From contig JAFZRD010000101.1 in NCBI GenBank assembly GCA_017620055.1, positions 1-26,322 on the forward strand: DNA of 26,322 nucleotides, read 5' to 3'. The notes beneath the pieces were generated by a model. It was not told where the DNA came from. It ran no database searches and worked only from the letters and a program-made list of their open reading frames with translations. Numbering within the stretch: position 1 is the first letter of the stretch; each line of letters begins with the position of its first letter. This DNA is from Lachnospiraceae bacterium. GTDB lineage: Bacteria; Bacillota_A; Clostridia; Lachnospirales; Lachnospiraceae. The translations under genes were made by a program, and so were the position numbers. Positions 15,721 to 23,518 of this stretch are shown in pieces.

Positions 15721-17016
15721 ATGGATCTTGAAAAACTGTTTAAAAGTGAACTGTTTCACGATGTATACGGGAACGATCCCGATATACTCTCTTATCATGA
15801 GAAACGTATAAAAAATGCAGTCTCGGGCTACGGGGAGCACTTCGGAAATGCTGATGAAGCACATGTCTTTTCGGCCGCGGGCCGGAGCGAGATAGGCGGT
15901 AACCATACGGATCACCAGCGCGGGCAGGTGCTCGCCGCATCGCTTAATATTGATTCACTCGCGATCGCAGGTGCCGTTTCCGAAAACGTGATAACCCTCT
16001 ATTCCGAAGGATACGATACATTCACCGTGGATCTTGACGCTCTTGATCCCGTATCATCCGAAAGCGGATCGACTGCCTCACTGATCCGCGGAGTCGCTGC
16101 GGGATTTGCCAAAAAGGGTTACCGTATCGGCGGATTCAACGCTTATGTTACAAGCGATGTTCTCGGCGGATCGGGGCTCTCCAGTTCCGCATCGTTTGAA
16201 TCCCTGATCGGAGTTATCCTCTCGGGCCTTTATAACGACGATAAAGTGTCGACCGTTGATATAGCCAAGATAGGACAGTTTGCCGAGAACCGCTACATGG
16301 ACAAGCCTTGCGGCCTGATGGACCAGATGGCATGCAGCGTCGGTGGATTTGTCCACATAGATTTTGCCAGCACCGGTGACGGCGATCCGCTGTTTGACGA
16401 CTCATATCCGAAGATAGAGCGAATAGACCTCGATCCGTCAGATCACGGCTACTGCCTCGTTATCACCGATACAAAAGCGAGCCATGCCGATCTTACCGAC
16501 GAATATGCGTCGATCCCCGCCGAGATGAAGGCCGTGGCTGCCTTCTTCGGTAAGGAAGTGCTCACCGAGGTTTCCGAAGAAGAGTTCATGAATCGTATAC
16601 CCGAGATCCGTAAGAAGACAGGCGACAGGGCCATCCTTCGCGCCATACACTTCTTCACCGAGAACAGGCGCGTGATCGCCGAGTCGGAAGCTCTTGCCGC
16701 AAGAGATTTTGAAGGTTTCCTCGGACAATTTGCTTCTTCGGCAAAGTCCTCCTTTGAGTACCTTCAGAACATATACAGCACAAAGGATCCGAAGCAGCAG
16801 GGTGTTGCCATCGCTCTTGCGGTCAGTGAAGAGTTCCTCAGTTCTCCGTTAAAAGGTGTCGCAAGAGTGCACGGCGGAGGATTTGCCGGCACGATACAGA
16901 CGTTTGTGAAGACGGAATTCGCTGATGAATACATTGCTTCGATGAACGCGATACTCGGCAAAGGTACCGCACAAAAATACACGATAAGAAAATACGGCTG
17001 CATCCGCCTGATCTGA
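15721..17016 (+). CDS. galK: galactokinase
   Basis: A 431-residue GHMP kinase that phosphorylates alpha-D-galactose to galactose-1-phosphate with ATP, the first Leloir step. Motif 1 is GRSEIGGNHTDH (54-65), motif 2 the ATP-binding LGGSGLSSSASF (148-159), and motif 3 VHGGGFAGTIQTF near residue 380; the catalytic Asp is D201 in CGLMDQ. Motif 1 differs from the usual GRVNLIGEHTDY (Asn in place of Glu before HTD). I recall this form from clostridial galactokinases, so it need not mean loss of function. A GGAGAAGG region precedes the ATG, and galT follows 19 bases after the stop. It is divergent from the GH2 operon. Confidence 0.92.
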   Translation: MDLEKLFKSELFHDVYGNDPDILSYHEKRIKNAVSGYGEHFGNADEAHVFSAAGRSEIGGNHTDHQRGQVLAASLNIDSLAIAGAVSENVITLYSEGYDTFTVDLDALDPVSSESGSTASLIRGVAAGFAKKGYRIGGFNAYVTSDVLGGSGLSSSASFESLIGVILSGLYNDDKVSTVDIAKIGQFAENRYMDKPCGLMDQMACSVGGFVHIDFASTGDGDPLFDDSYPKIERIDLDPSDHGYCLVITDTKASHADLTDEYASIPAEMKAVAAFFGKEVLTEVSEEEFMNRIPEIRKKTGDRAILRAIHFFTENRRVIAESEALAARDFEGFLGQFASSAKSSFEYLQNIYSTKDPKQQGVAIALAVSEEFLSSPLKGVARVHGGGFAGTIQTFVKTEFADEYIASMNAILGKGTAQKYTIRKYGCIRLI

Positions 17017-17035
17017 CAACAAAAGGAGACTGATA

Positions 17036-18622
17036 ATGAGCGAGAGCAGTATATCTGACCTTATAAATGAACTGGTCATTTACGCAAAGAACAACGGCCT
17101 TGTATGCGAGGACGATCTGATCCTGTGCAGGAACAGGCTTCTTGAGTTGTTTGAGGAGACGGCTTTCGAGCCTTCCGATACAAAGCCCGAAGAGCGTCCC
17201 CTTAATCTCATACTCGAAGATATGATGCAAACAGCGCTCGATAGAGGAATCTTAAAGAGTGACTCAATCGCATCACGCGATCTGTTTGACACAAAGATCA
17301 TGGGACTTGTCACGCCGGCGCCTTCTGCAGTGAGGGCAGGCTTTACCGAGCGATATAAAAGATCCCCGAAAGAGGCTACCGACTGGTACTACTCTTTCTC
17401 GATCGCTACCAATTACATCAGAAGCGACCGCATAGCCAAGGACATCAAATGGGAATCGCCCACTTCATACGGTACGCTTGATATCACGATCAATCTGTCC
17501 AAACCCGAGAAAGACCCACGGGATATAGCAAATGCTCTCTCTGCTCCCAAGTCCGGATATCCCCTATGTCTTCTGTGCCGTGAGAATGAAGGCTATGCCG
17601 GAACTCTTACGCACCCGGCAAGACAGAACCACAGGATCATACCGATCAAGCTGTGCGGCGAACCGTATTATCTGCAGTACAGCCCCTATGTTTACTACAA
17701 CGAACACTGTATCGTGTTCAATGAGAAGCACACTCCGATGAAGATCGACGAGGACGCTTTTGCAAAACTCCTCGACTTCATTCAGGCTTTCCCGCATTAT
17801 ACGATCGGATCCAACGCGGATCTGCCGATAGTCGGCGGATCAATACTTACACACGACCACTTCCAGGGCGGATGCTATGAATTCCCGATGGTAAGAGCCG
17901 GATATACGAAGGAGTTCAGACTGAAGGACTACGAAGGCATACAGGCGGGACTTATAAACTGGCCTCTTTCAACGATAAGACTGCGCACGAAGAACATGGC
18001 TCTCCTTGTAAGGGCCTGTACCGATATACTCGCGAAGTGGAGAGAGTATTCCGATGAAGGATCGTTCATATTTGCGTATACTTATGAGGACGGCAAAAAG
18101 GTTCCCCACAACACGATCACTCCGATCGCCAGGATGAGGGACGGCCTTTATGAGATGGATCTGGTGCTCCGGAACAACATCACGACCGAAGAACATCCTC
18201 TCGGTGTGTATCATCCGCACAGCGAGTACCACCATATCAAGAAAGAGAACATCGGACTCATCGAAGTCATGGGAATGGCGATACTTCCGGCAAGGCTTAA
18301 AGGTGAGCTTGCCGATATCGAGGGGATAGTCAAAGCAGCTCTTAAGGGATTTTCCGATGACGGCGAAGCTGTCCGGGATATATGCGAAAAGGCTAACGCC
18401 GATGAGCACCTGCGGGTTCACGAAGAATGGCTTCGCGGGATACTGACTGACGGTATCGGCGATCTTCGCACAAAAGATCAGGCAGATAACGGAGCCGTCG
18501 GGGAATTCCTCCGATGCGAAGTCGGAACGGTATTCTCGCATGTACTCGAAAACGCCGGCGTCTACAAACAGACACCCGAAGGGCTGGAGGGCTTCATGCG
18601 CTTTGCCGGCCAATTCATTTAA
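17036..18622 (+). CDS. galT: UDP-glucose--hexose-1-phosphate uridylyltransferase, class II
   Basis: A 528-residue GalT of the class II (Firmicutes, COG4468) type, longer than the ~350-residue E. coli class I enzyme. It exchanges UMP between UDP-glucose and galactose-1-phosphate, giving UDP-galactose and glucose-1-phosphate. Recognisable blocks: ESPTSYGTLDITINLSKPEK, HPARQNHRIIPI, NEHCIVFNEKHTPM and the histidine motif GGSILTHDHFQGG, which carries the likely nucleophile region. AAAGGAG lies seven bases before the ATG. Together with galK it forms the Leloir half of the locus; galE is not in the window, so the epimerase must be elsewhere. rarA begins 15 bases after the stop and may be co-transcribed. 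Confidence 0.94.
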   Translation: MSESSISDLINELVIYAKNNGLVCEDDLILCRNRLLELFEETAFEPSDTKPEERPLNLILEDMMQTALDRGILKSDSIASRDLFDTKIMGLVTPAPSAVRAGFTERYKRSPKEATDWYYSFSIATNYIRSDRIAKDIKWESPTSYGTLDITINLSKPEKDPRDIANALSAPKSGYPLCLLCRENEGYAGTLTHPARQNHRIIPIKLCGEPYYLQYSPYVYYNEHCIVFNEKHTPMKIDEDAFAKLLDFIQAFPHYTIGSNADLPIVGGSILTHDHFQGGCYEFPMVRAGYTKEFRLKDYEGIQAGLINWPLSTIRLRTKNMALLVRACTDILAKWREYSDEGSFIFAYTYEDGKKVPHNTITPIARMRDGLYEMDLVLRNNITTEEHPLGVYHPHSEYHHIKKENIGLIEVMGMAILPARLKGELADIEGIVKAALKGFSDDGEAVRDICEKANADEHLRVHEEWLRGILTDGIGDLRTKDQADNGAVGEFLRCEVGTVFSHVLENAGVYKQTPEGLEGFMRFAGQFI

Positions 18623-18637
18623 TACTGACGAATAAAT

Positions 18638-19783
18638 ATGGAACAGATGAACCTATTTACGGACTCACCGTCCCTGTTCACCAAGTCACCGCTTGCGAGC
18701 AGGCTGCGTCCGGAAACACTTGACGAATATGTGGGCCAGCAGCATCTTGTCGGCCCGGGAATGCTGCTTCGGCAGCTGATAGAGAAGGACCAGATATCCT
18801 CGATGATCTTCTGGGGACCTCCCGGAGTGGGCAAGACTACACTCGCAAGGATAATCGCGAGCCATACGAATGCCCATTTTGTGGAATTTTCCGCGGTCAC
18901 GAGCGGGATCAAGGAAGTCAAGGAGGTCATGAAAGAAGCCGAGGACAACAGAAGACTCGGCATCAAAACTCTCCTGTTTACCGACGAGATACACCGTTTC
19001 AACAAAGCCCAGCAGGATGCGTTCCTGCCTTATGTCGAAAAGGGCAGTATCGTTCTTGTCGGCGCCACGACCGAGAATCCTTCGTTCGAGATCAATTCCG
19101 CTCTTCTGTCGCGCTGTAAGGTGTTCATTTTAAAGGCGCTCACGGAAGACGATCTGTATAAACTCCTCAAAACCGCTCTCACATCCGAGAAAGGGCTCGG
19201 CAACTCGAAGATCGCAATAACCGACGACGAACTCCGCTCGATAGCCGCTTTCTCAAACGGGGATGCAAGGACTGCTCTCAATACGCTCGAGATGGCTGTT
19301 AACAACGGAACTCTCGACTCCGACGGTGTCATAACCGTGACCGTCGAGACGATCGCGCAGTGCATGGACCGCAGATCCCTGTTGTATGACAGAAACGGCG
19401 AGGAGCATTACAATCTCATCTCCGCGCTTCACAAATCGATGCGCAATTCCGATCCCGATGCCGCGGTGTACTGGATGTGCCGTATGATCGATGGCGGTGA
19501 GGATCCTCTGTACATAGCAAGAAGAATGGTCAGATTTGCGAGCGAGGATGTGGGAATGGCCGATTCGAACGCGCTTTCCGTGGCGGTGAACGCATATCAG
19601 GCATGTCATTTTCTCGGGCTTCCCGAGTGCAACGTCCATCTAGCGCATGCCGCAGTGTACCTGTCCATGGCTCCCAAATCGAATGCCCTTGAGGTGGCGT
19701 GTAACGAGGCCGCAAGAGACATAAGCGAGTCGCCCGCGGAACCGGTGCCTCTCCATATCAGAAATGCCGTGACGGACTTATGA
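18638..19783 (+). CDS. rarA: replication-associated recombination protein A (RarA/MgsA), main part
   Basis: A 381-residue AAA+ ATPase of the RarA/MgsA/WRNIP1 family, which acts at stalled or gapped replication forks with SSB and RecA. N-terminal PLASRLRPETLDEYVGQQH leads to Walker A GPPGVGKT (60-67), Walker B LLFTDEIHRFNKAQQD (112-127) and sensor 1 GATTENPSFEINSALLSRC. The C-terminal MgsA domain includes EDVGMADSNAL and ends at HIRNAVTDL. Family members are 420-450 residues and continue 'LMK..GYG..Y.YAHD'. Exactly that continuation starts at 19780 in another frame, so the gene is split (see next entry). The ATG at 18638 has no clear SD; ATG 18647 (MNLFTDSP) with GGA upstream is an alternative. 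Confidence 0.9.
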   Translation: MEQMNLFTDSPSLFTKSPLASRLRPETLDEYVGQQHLVGPGMLLRQLIEKDQISSMIFWGPPGVGKTTLARIIASHTNAHFVEFSAVTSGIKEVKEVMKEAEDNRRLGIKTLLFTDEIHRFNKAQQDAFLPYVEKGSIVLVGATTENPSFEINSALLSRCKVFILKALTEDDLYKLLKTALTSEKGLGNSKIAITDDELRSIAAFSNGDARTALNTLEMAVNNGTLDSDGVITVTVETIAQCMDRRSLLYDRNGEEHYNLISALHKSMRNSDPDAAVYWMCRMIDGGEDPLYIARRMVRFASEDVGMADSNALSVAVNAYQACHFLGLPECNVHLAHAAVYLSMAPKSNALEVACNEAARDISESPAEPVPLHIRNAVTDL

Positions 19784-19968
19784 AAGATGCGGGATACGGC
19801 AAGGGATACATATATGCGCATGACACCGAAGAGAAGATAACCAAAATGCAGTGTCTTCCCGATACGCTGAAAGACCGCAGGTATTACGAGCCCGGTGTGC
19901 AGGGTGAAGAGGCCGCGGTCAAAGAGAAGCTTGAGAAGATACGCAAATGGCGCTCCGAAGATGAGTAG
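19780..19968 (+). CDS. rarA: RarA C-terminal tail in a separate frame
   Basis: A 62-residue frame, MKDAGYGKGYIYAHDTEEKI and on, ending RKWRSEDE. It matches the C-terminal tail of RarA (E. coli: LMKEMGYGQEYRYAHD, later YYxP, and a basic end). Joined to the main frame it restores HIRNAVTDL-MKDAGYGKG without loss, as if one base were missing at 19778-19780. ATG overlaps the TGA stop as ATGA, so termination-reinitiation could yield the tail as a separate peptide. No slippery heptamer for -1 frameshifting is seen. It may be a real frameshift, a coupled split gene or a sequencing indel. Its last 50 bases overlap the end of addA on the other strand. Confidence 0.7.
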   Translation: MKDAGYGKGYIYAHDTEEKITKMQCLPDTLKDRRYYEPGVQGEEAAVKEKLEKIRKWRSEDE

Positions 19969-22900
19969 AATATATGACCAGTGATCTGACGGGCCTGCCC
20001 GTTATCTGTGACAGGGCCGTCCCGTAGTATTCAAGCTGGGTTCTGTACCGTTTTATCAGCATTTCCTCGCCGGTCACACGGTCGGTCTTGTAATCGACGA
20101 CGGTTATCCCGTCATCCTCCGTAAAGTACGCATCGATGATACCCTGGACGAGAACGGTCTCGCCGCCCTCGGGTACGCCTATCACGAACGGCTGCTCCCT
20201 GAAGAGCCTTCCGGACGATTTTGCCGCTTTCATCCTTGCCGCAAGTTCGCTGTTTAGGAAGAATGCGACATCATCGGGTCTTATCGCATCGACCTGCTCC
20301 CTTTCCATTCGGCGTGCCTCAAGCATCGCCTGCGCAAACCGGTCAACATCCTCTGCCGTGACGATATCCAGGTCTTTGGGATACTCCCACAGTTCCATGA
20401 TACGGTGGAATGCGGTACCGTAGAAGGTTCCTCCGGTCGCAGTCTCGCCTTCCTTCCTCATGAACTTCGGAATGTATGTCTCTGGCTCTGTTTCATCAAA
20501 CAGCTGCCTGCCTTCGGGGACGAGCTCCTCGCCGCGCGCGATCGCCTCTTCGATCGCCTTGTGCTTAAGCTGCGAGACGGACAGTTTTGCGACAAGATCC
20601 GGATTAAGAGGGTGGGGGTAGGTAAAGCCGACTCTGGACAGATACTCCGGGATCTCCTCCCTGACGATAGCGTCTTCTTTATCGCAGGATCTTACGATCT
20701 TTAATAACTCGTCGGTCGCCTCTTCCCTGTCCAGTCTGTCCTCAAATCTTGATATGACAAGATTCGCTTCATTTACGTATGAGATATCAATGTTCTCAAA
20801 TACACCGTCTTCGTTGCGGGCGGCTTTTAACATATCAAGATACGACAAACACTCCTCGGGTGACTTAGAGGGCGCCTCAAATCCGTCCTCCTTGTCACAA
20901 GCGACCATGATGAGCTTCTCTCTTGCTCTGGTCATAGCCACATAGAGAACACGCATCTCTTCTGCTATGCTCTCACGCCTGTTCTCGAGACCGACGATCA
21001 TCTTCGGAAGCGTCGGTACAACGACACGCTTTTCGGGGTCCGTATGATCGCATCCGAATCCGGACGTTATGCTCCATATGAGCTTTCCCGACTCATCCCG
21101 CGTGTTCCTGCGCTTTTCAAGGCCGGTCAGGAAGCATACCGGGAACTCCAGTCCTTTGCTCGCATGCATTGTCATGAGTCTGACAACGTCATCGTTCTCT
21201 CCGACGATCCCGGCCTCCCCGTCGTCTATCTCATATCTGCGGATCTGATCCATATACCTTACAAACTGATACAGCCCCTTAAAACTCGTCCTGCCGTAAT
21301 CCTCGGCCTTACTAAGGAGCATGGACAGGTTAGCCATGCGCTGCGCGGGATTGCTCATACATCTGACATAGTCACCGTATTCGTTGTCGATAAAATCGGA
21401 TATCAGGGCATGGACCGGCATATAGGTTGACATAACTTTATATCTTCTCAACAATTCGAGAAGGTCATCGCATTTTCTGCGGAGTTCTTCCGAAACACCT
21501 TCCGCATCCCTGATCCTCTCGTACAGGCACTTTTTCGATCCGGACGCGGCCGTAAGCGCGGCAAGGTCCGCGTCCGAAAATCCCCCGACAGGGGATCTTG
21601 CCACGGTTGCAAGCGGTATATCGCACAGACTGTTGTCAACGGCCGAGAGGAAATCAAGTACGGTCTTGATCTCTTTCGTTCCGAAATATCCCTCGCGCCC
21701 GGTAACGGCAAGCGGAATGCCGCAGGCGGCAAACACTTTTCTGAATACGGGTTCGAACTTCTTCACGGAACGCACGAGTATGGTGAAGTCGCCGTAAGAT
21801 ACGGGCCTTACGGTCTTCTTTGCCTTATCGAATATCATATATCCCGAAGCGATCATGGATGATATGCGCCCGGCTATGACATTTGCCTCGAATTCCTCGG
21901 CGGACAGCTCGTCCCTGATCCCGATGACAAGCTCCGTCCTGTAAATGTCATCTTCACGCGATATATCGTCTTTGTAACATGTGGCTCCGAACTTTAGCGC
22001 CGCATCGTTGTCGTATTCTATCCCTCCGAGATCGCGCTTCATTATCTTTGAAAACACCTCATTTACGGCATCCACGACCTGACGTCTCGAACGGAAATTG
22101 TCATTTAAGAGTATTCTGCGACCGCCTGATCCGGGGGTGTCATCGTAGGTGTTGTATTTATCCAGGAAAATGTCGGGACGCGCCTGTCTGAACCTGTATA
22201 TGCTCTGTTTAACATCACCGACCTGGAACACGTTTCCGGGATCACTTCTCATGATGAGACGTACGAGCATCTCCTGTGTAGTGTTGCTGTCCTGGTACTC
22301 GTCAACGTATATCTCCTCGAAATGCTCGCGGTAGAGAGCCGCGATCTCGCTGTTTTCAAGGATCTTTATAGCCATATGCTCCATATCGTTAAAATCGATG
22401 ACGTTACTGTCACGCTTGATGTCGTCATATGTCCGGCCGAATTCAAGCACAAGATCGGCAAGAGCGCCGAGTACTTCTCCGGTCTGCAATATGTGCGTAA
22501 AGGCCGTTTCAAGATCAAAGCACAGTATATCCGCAAGGGTGGCGATACCGGACTTGACATCGTCCCTGAGTTTTTTGACCTCATTCTTTGCCGCGATGCT
22601 CTCATCATCAAGATTTTTGTCGCTTATTCTTCCGAAGGCCGGAGCACTTATACCGGCAAGCAGATTTCTTATCGTGTTATAAGTGCCGGGGTCTTCGGAT
22701 AATGCCTCTTCTCTTATCCCGGTCAACGCGGCTTCATAGGCACTGACAGCCGCACGGTAAGGCTCGAGATCATCGAATTCATCGATAAGTTTGACTGCTT
22801 TTTGTGCCTTTTGTTCCAGCCTTTCCAGTTCCCCTGCAAGGATATGCATGAAGTTTTTCATGAACGGAGAGGCAGCAAACTCTTCGAGCGACCCGTAGTT

Positions 22901-23518
22901 GTAGCTTCCGCAGCATTCTCTTACAAACTTTTCGGGATCGGGATTGGCCGTTATGAACCTGTATATCGGGATCACAAGGTCCGCTGTCATCTTATCGCTC
23001 TTTGCTCCGGAGAAGCACTCCGCCGCCCTTAAAAAGGCGGGATCTGCCTTTTCGTACGCATCCTCCATACACTTATCGAGCGCATCCTGCATCATCAGGA
23101 GACATTCGTTCTCATCGGCAACTCTGAAGTTCGGATCTATCGACAGTTCTTCGAAGTGATCCGATATGACACTCTTGCAGAATCCGTGAATCGTCGTGAT
23201 CATCGCGTTGTGAACAAGTATCGCCTGCCTCTCGAGATCCGACAGGACATTTACATCCGAATCGGGATCTTTCCTGAGTTCATCTATCTTTTCATCGATG
23301 GCTGCTCTTATCCTGTCACGCATTTCCGCGGCCGCGGCGTTAGTGAACGTCATGACGAGCAGACGGTCAACATCGACCGCATCTTCGGCACTTGTGATCC
23401 TGCCGATGATGCGTTCCACAAGCACACTTGTCTTACCGCTCCCGGCTGCCGCGGAAACGAGAACATCGGTGTCCCTTACATCTATTGCCAGTTGTTGTTC
23501 ATCCGTGAACCTGTTCAT
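19919..23518 (-). CDS. addA: ATP-dependent helicase/nuclease subunit A
   Basis: A 1199-residue UvrD/Rep-type helicase with a C-terminal RecB-like nuclease, the AddA (RexA) half of the AddAB double-strand-break resection enzyme. Motifs in order: Q-motif FTDEQQLAI, Walker A SAAAGSGKT (near 22-30), Ia TFTNAAAAEMRDR, II IYVDEYQDSN, III QVGDVKQSIYRFR, V MTMHASKGLEFPV, VI LYVAMTRAREKL. The nuclease shows GTAFHRIMELWE, then GIIDAYF and VVDYKTDR with its metal-binding Asp and the catalytic Lys. The ATG at 23518 is used, since GAGAGGTGG lies before it; the GTG at 23524 lacks a site. The start overlaps the addB end by 20 bases, as usual for addBA. The last 16 codons overlap the rarA tail on the other strand. 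Confidence 0.95.
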   Translation of the reverse strand: MNRFTDEQQLAIDVRDTDVLVSAAAGSGKTSVLVERIIGRITSAEDAVDVDRLLVMTFTNAAAAEMRDRIRAAIDEKIDELRKDPDSDVNVLSDLERQAILVHNAMITTIHGFCKSVISDHFEELSIDPNFRVADENECLLMMQDALDKCMEDAYEKADPAFLRAAECFSGAKSDKMTADLVIPIYRFITANPDPEKFVRECCGSYNYGSLEEFAASPFMKNFMHILAGELERLEQKAQKAVKLIDEFDDLEPYRAAVSAYEAALTGIREEALSEDPGTYNTIRNLLAGISAPAFGRISDKNLDDESIAAKNEVKKLRDDVKSGIATLADILCFDLETAFTHILQTGEVLGALADLVLEFGRTYDDIKRDSNVIDFNDMEHMAIKILENSEIAALYREHFEEIYVDEYQDSNTTQEMLVRLIMRSDPGNVFQVGDVKQSIYRFRQARPDIFLDKYNTYDDTPGSGGRRILLNDNFRSRRQVVDAVNEVFSKIMKRDLGGIEYDNDAALKFGATCYKDDISREDDIYRTELVIGIRDELSAEEFEANVIAGRISSMIASGYMIFDKAKKTVRPVSYGDFTILVRSVKKFEPVFRKVFAACGIPLAVTGREGYFGTKEIKTVLDFLSAVDNSLCDIPLATVARSPVGGFSDADLAALTAASGSKKCLYERIRDAEGVSEELRRKCDDLLELLRRYKVMSTYMPVHALISDFIDNEYGDYVRCMSNPAQRMANLSMLLSKAEDYGRTSFKGLYQFVRYMDQIRRYEIDDGEAGIVGENDDVVRLMTMHASKGLEFPVCFLTGLEKRRNTRDESGKLIWSITSGFGCDHTDPEKRVVVPTLPKMIVGLENRRESIAEEMRVLYVAMTRAREKLIMVACDKEDGFEAPSKSPEECLSYLDMLKAARNEDGVFENIDISYVNEANLVISRFEDRLDREEATDELLKIVRSCDKEDAIVREEIPEYLSRVGFTYPHPLNPDLVAKLSVSQLKHKAIEEAIARGEELVPEGRQLFDETEPETYIPKFMRKEGETATGGTFYGTAFHRIMELWEYPKDLDIVTAEDVDRFAQAMLEARRMEREQVDAIRPDDVAFFLNSELAARMKAAKSSGRLFREQPFVIGVPEGGETVLVQGIIDAYFTEDDGITVVDYKTDRVTGEEMLIKRYRTQLEYYGTALSQITGRPVRSLVIYSTHLRSAICVSSQASL

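Noticed and set aside
17969..18613. Minus-strand open frame of 214 codons inside galT
   Set aside because: It lies wholly antisense to conserved GalT sequence, and the product resembles no family.
19771..19786. Programmed -1 ribosomal frameshift in rarA
   Set aside because: A -1 shift at TTA would restore the family sequence, but there is no X-XXY-YYZ slippery heptamer and no evident downstream stimulatory structure. A base loss or coupled reinitiation is simpler.
23499..23518. addB/addA overlap as an oddity
   Set aside because: Short overlaps at this junction are normal for addBA operons.
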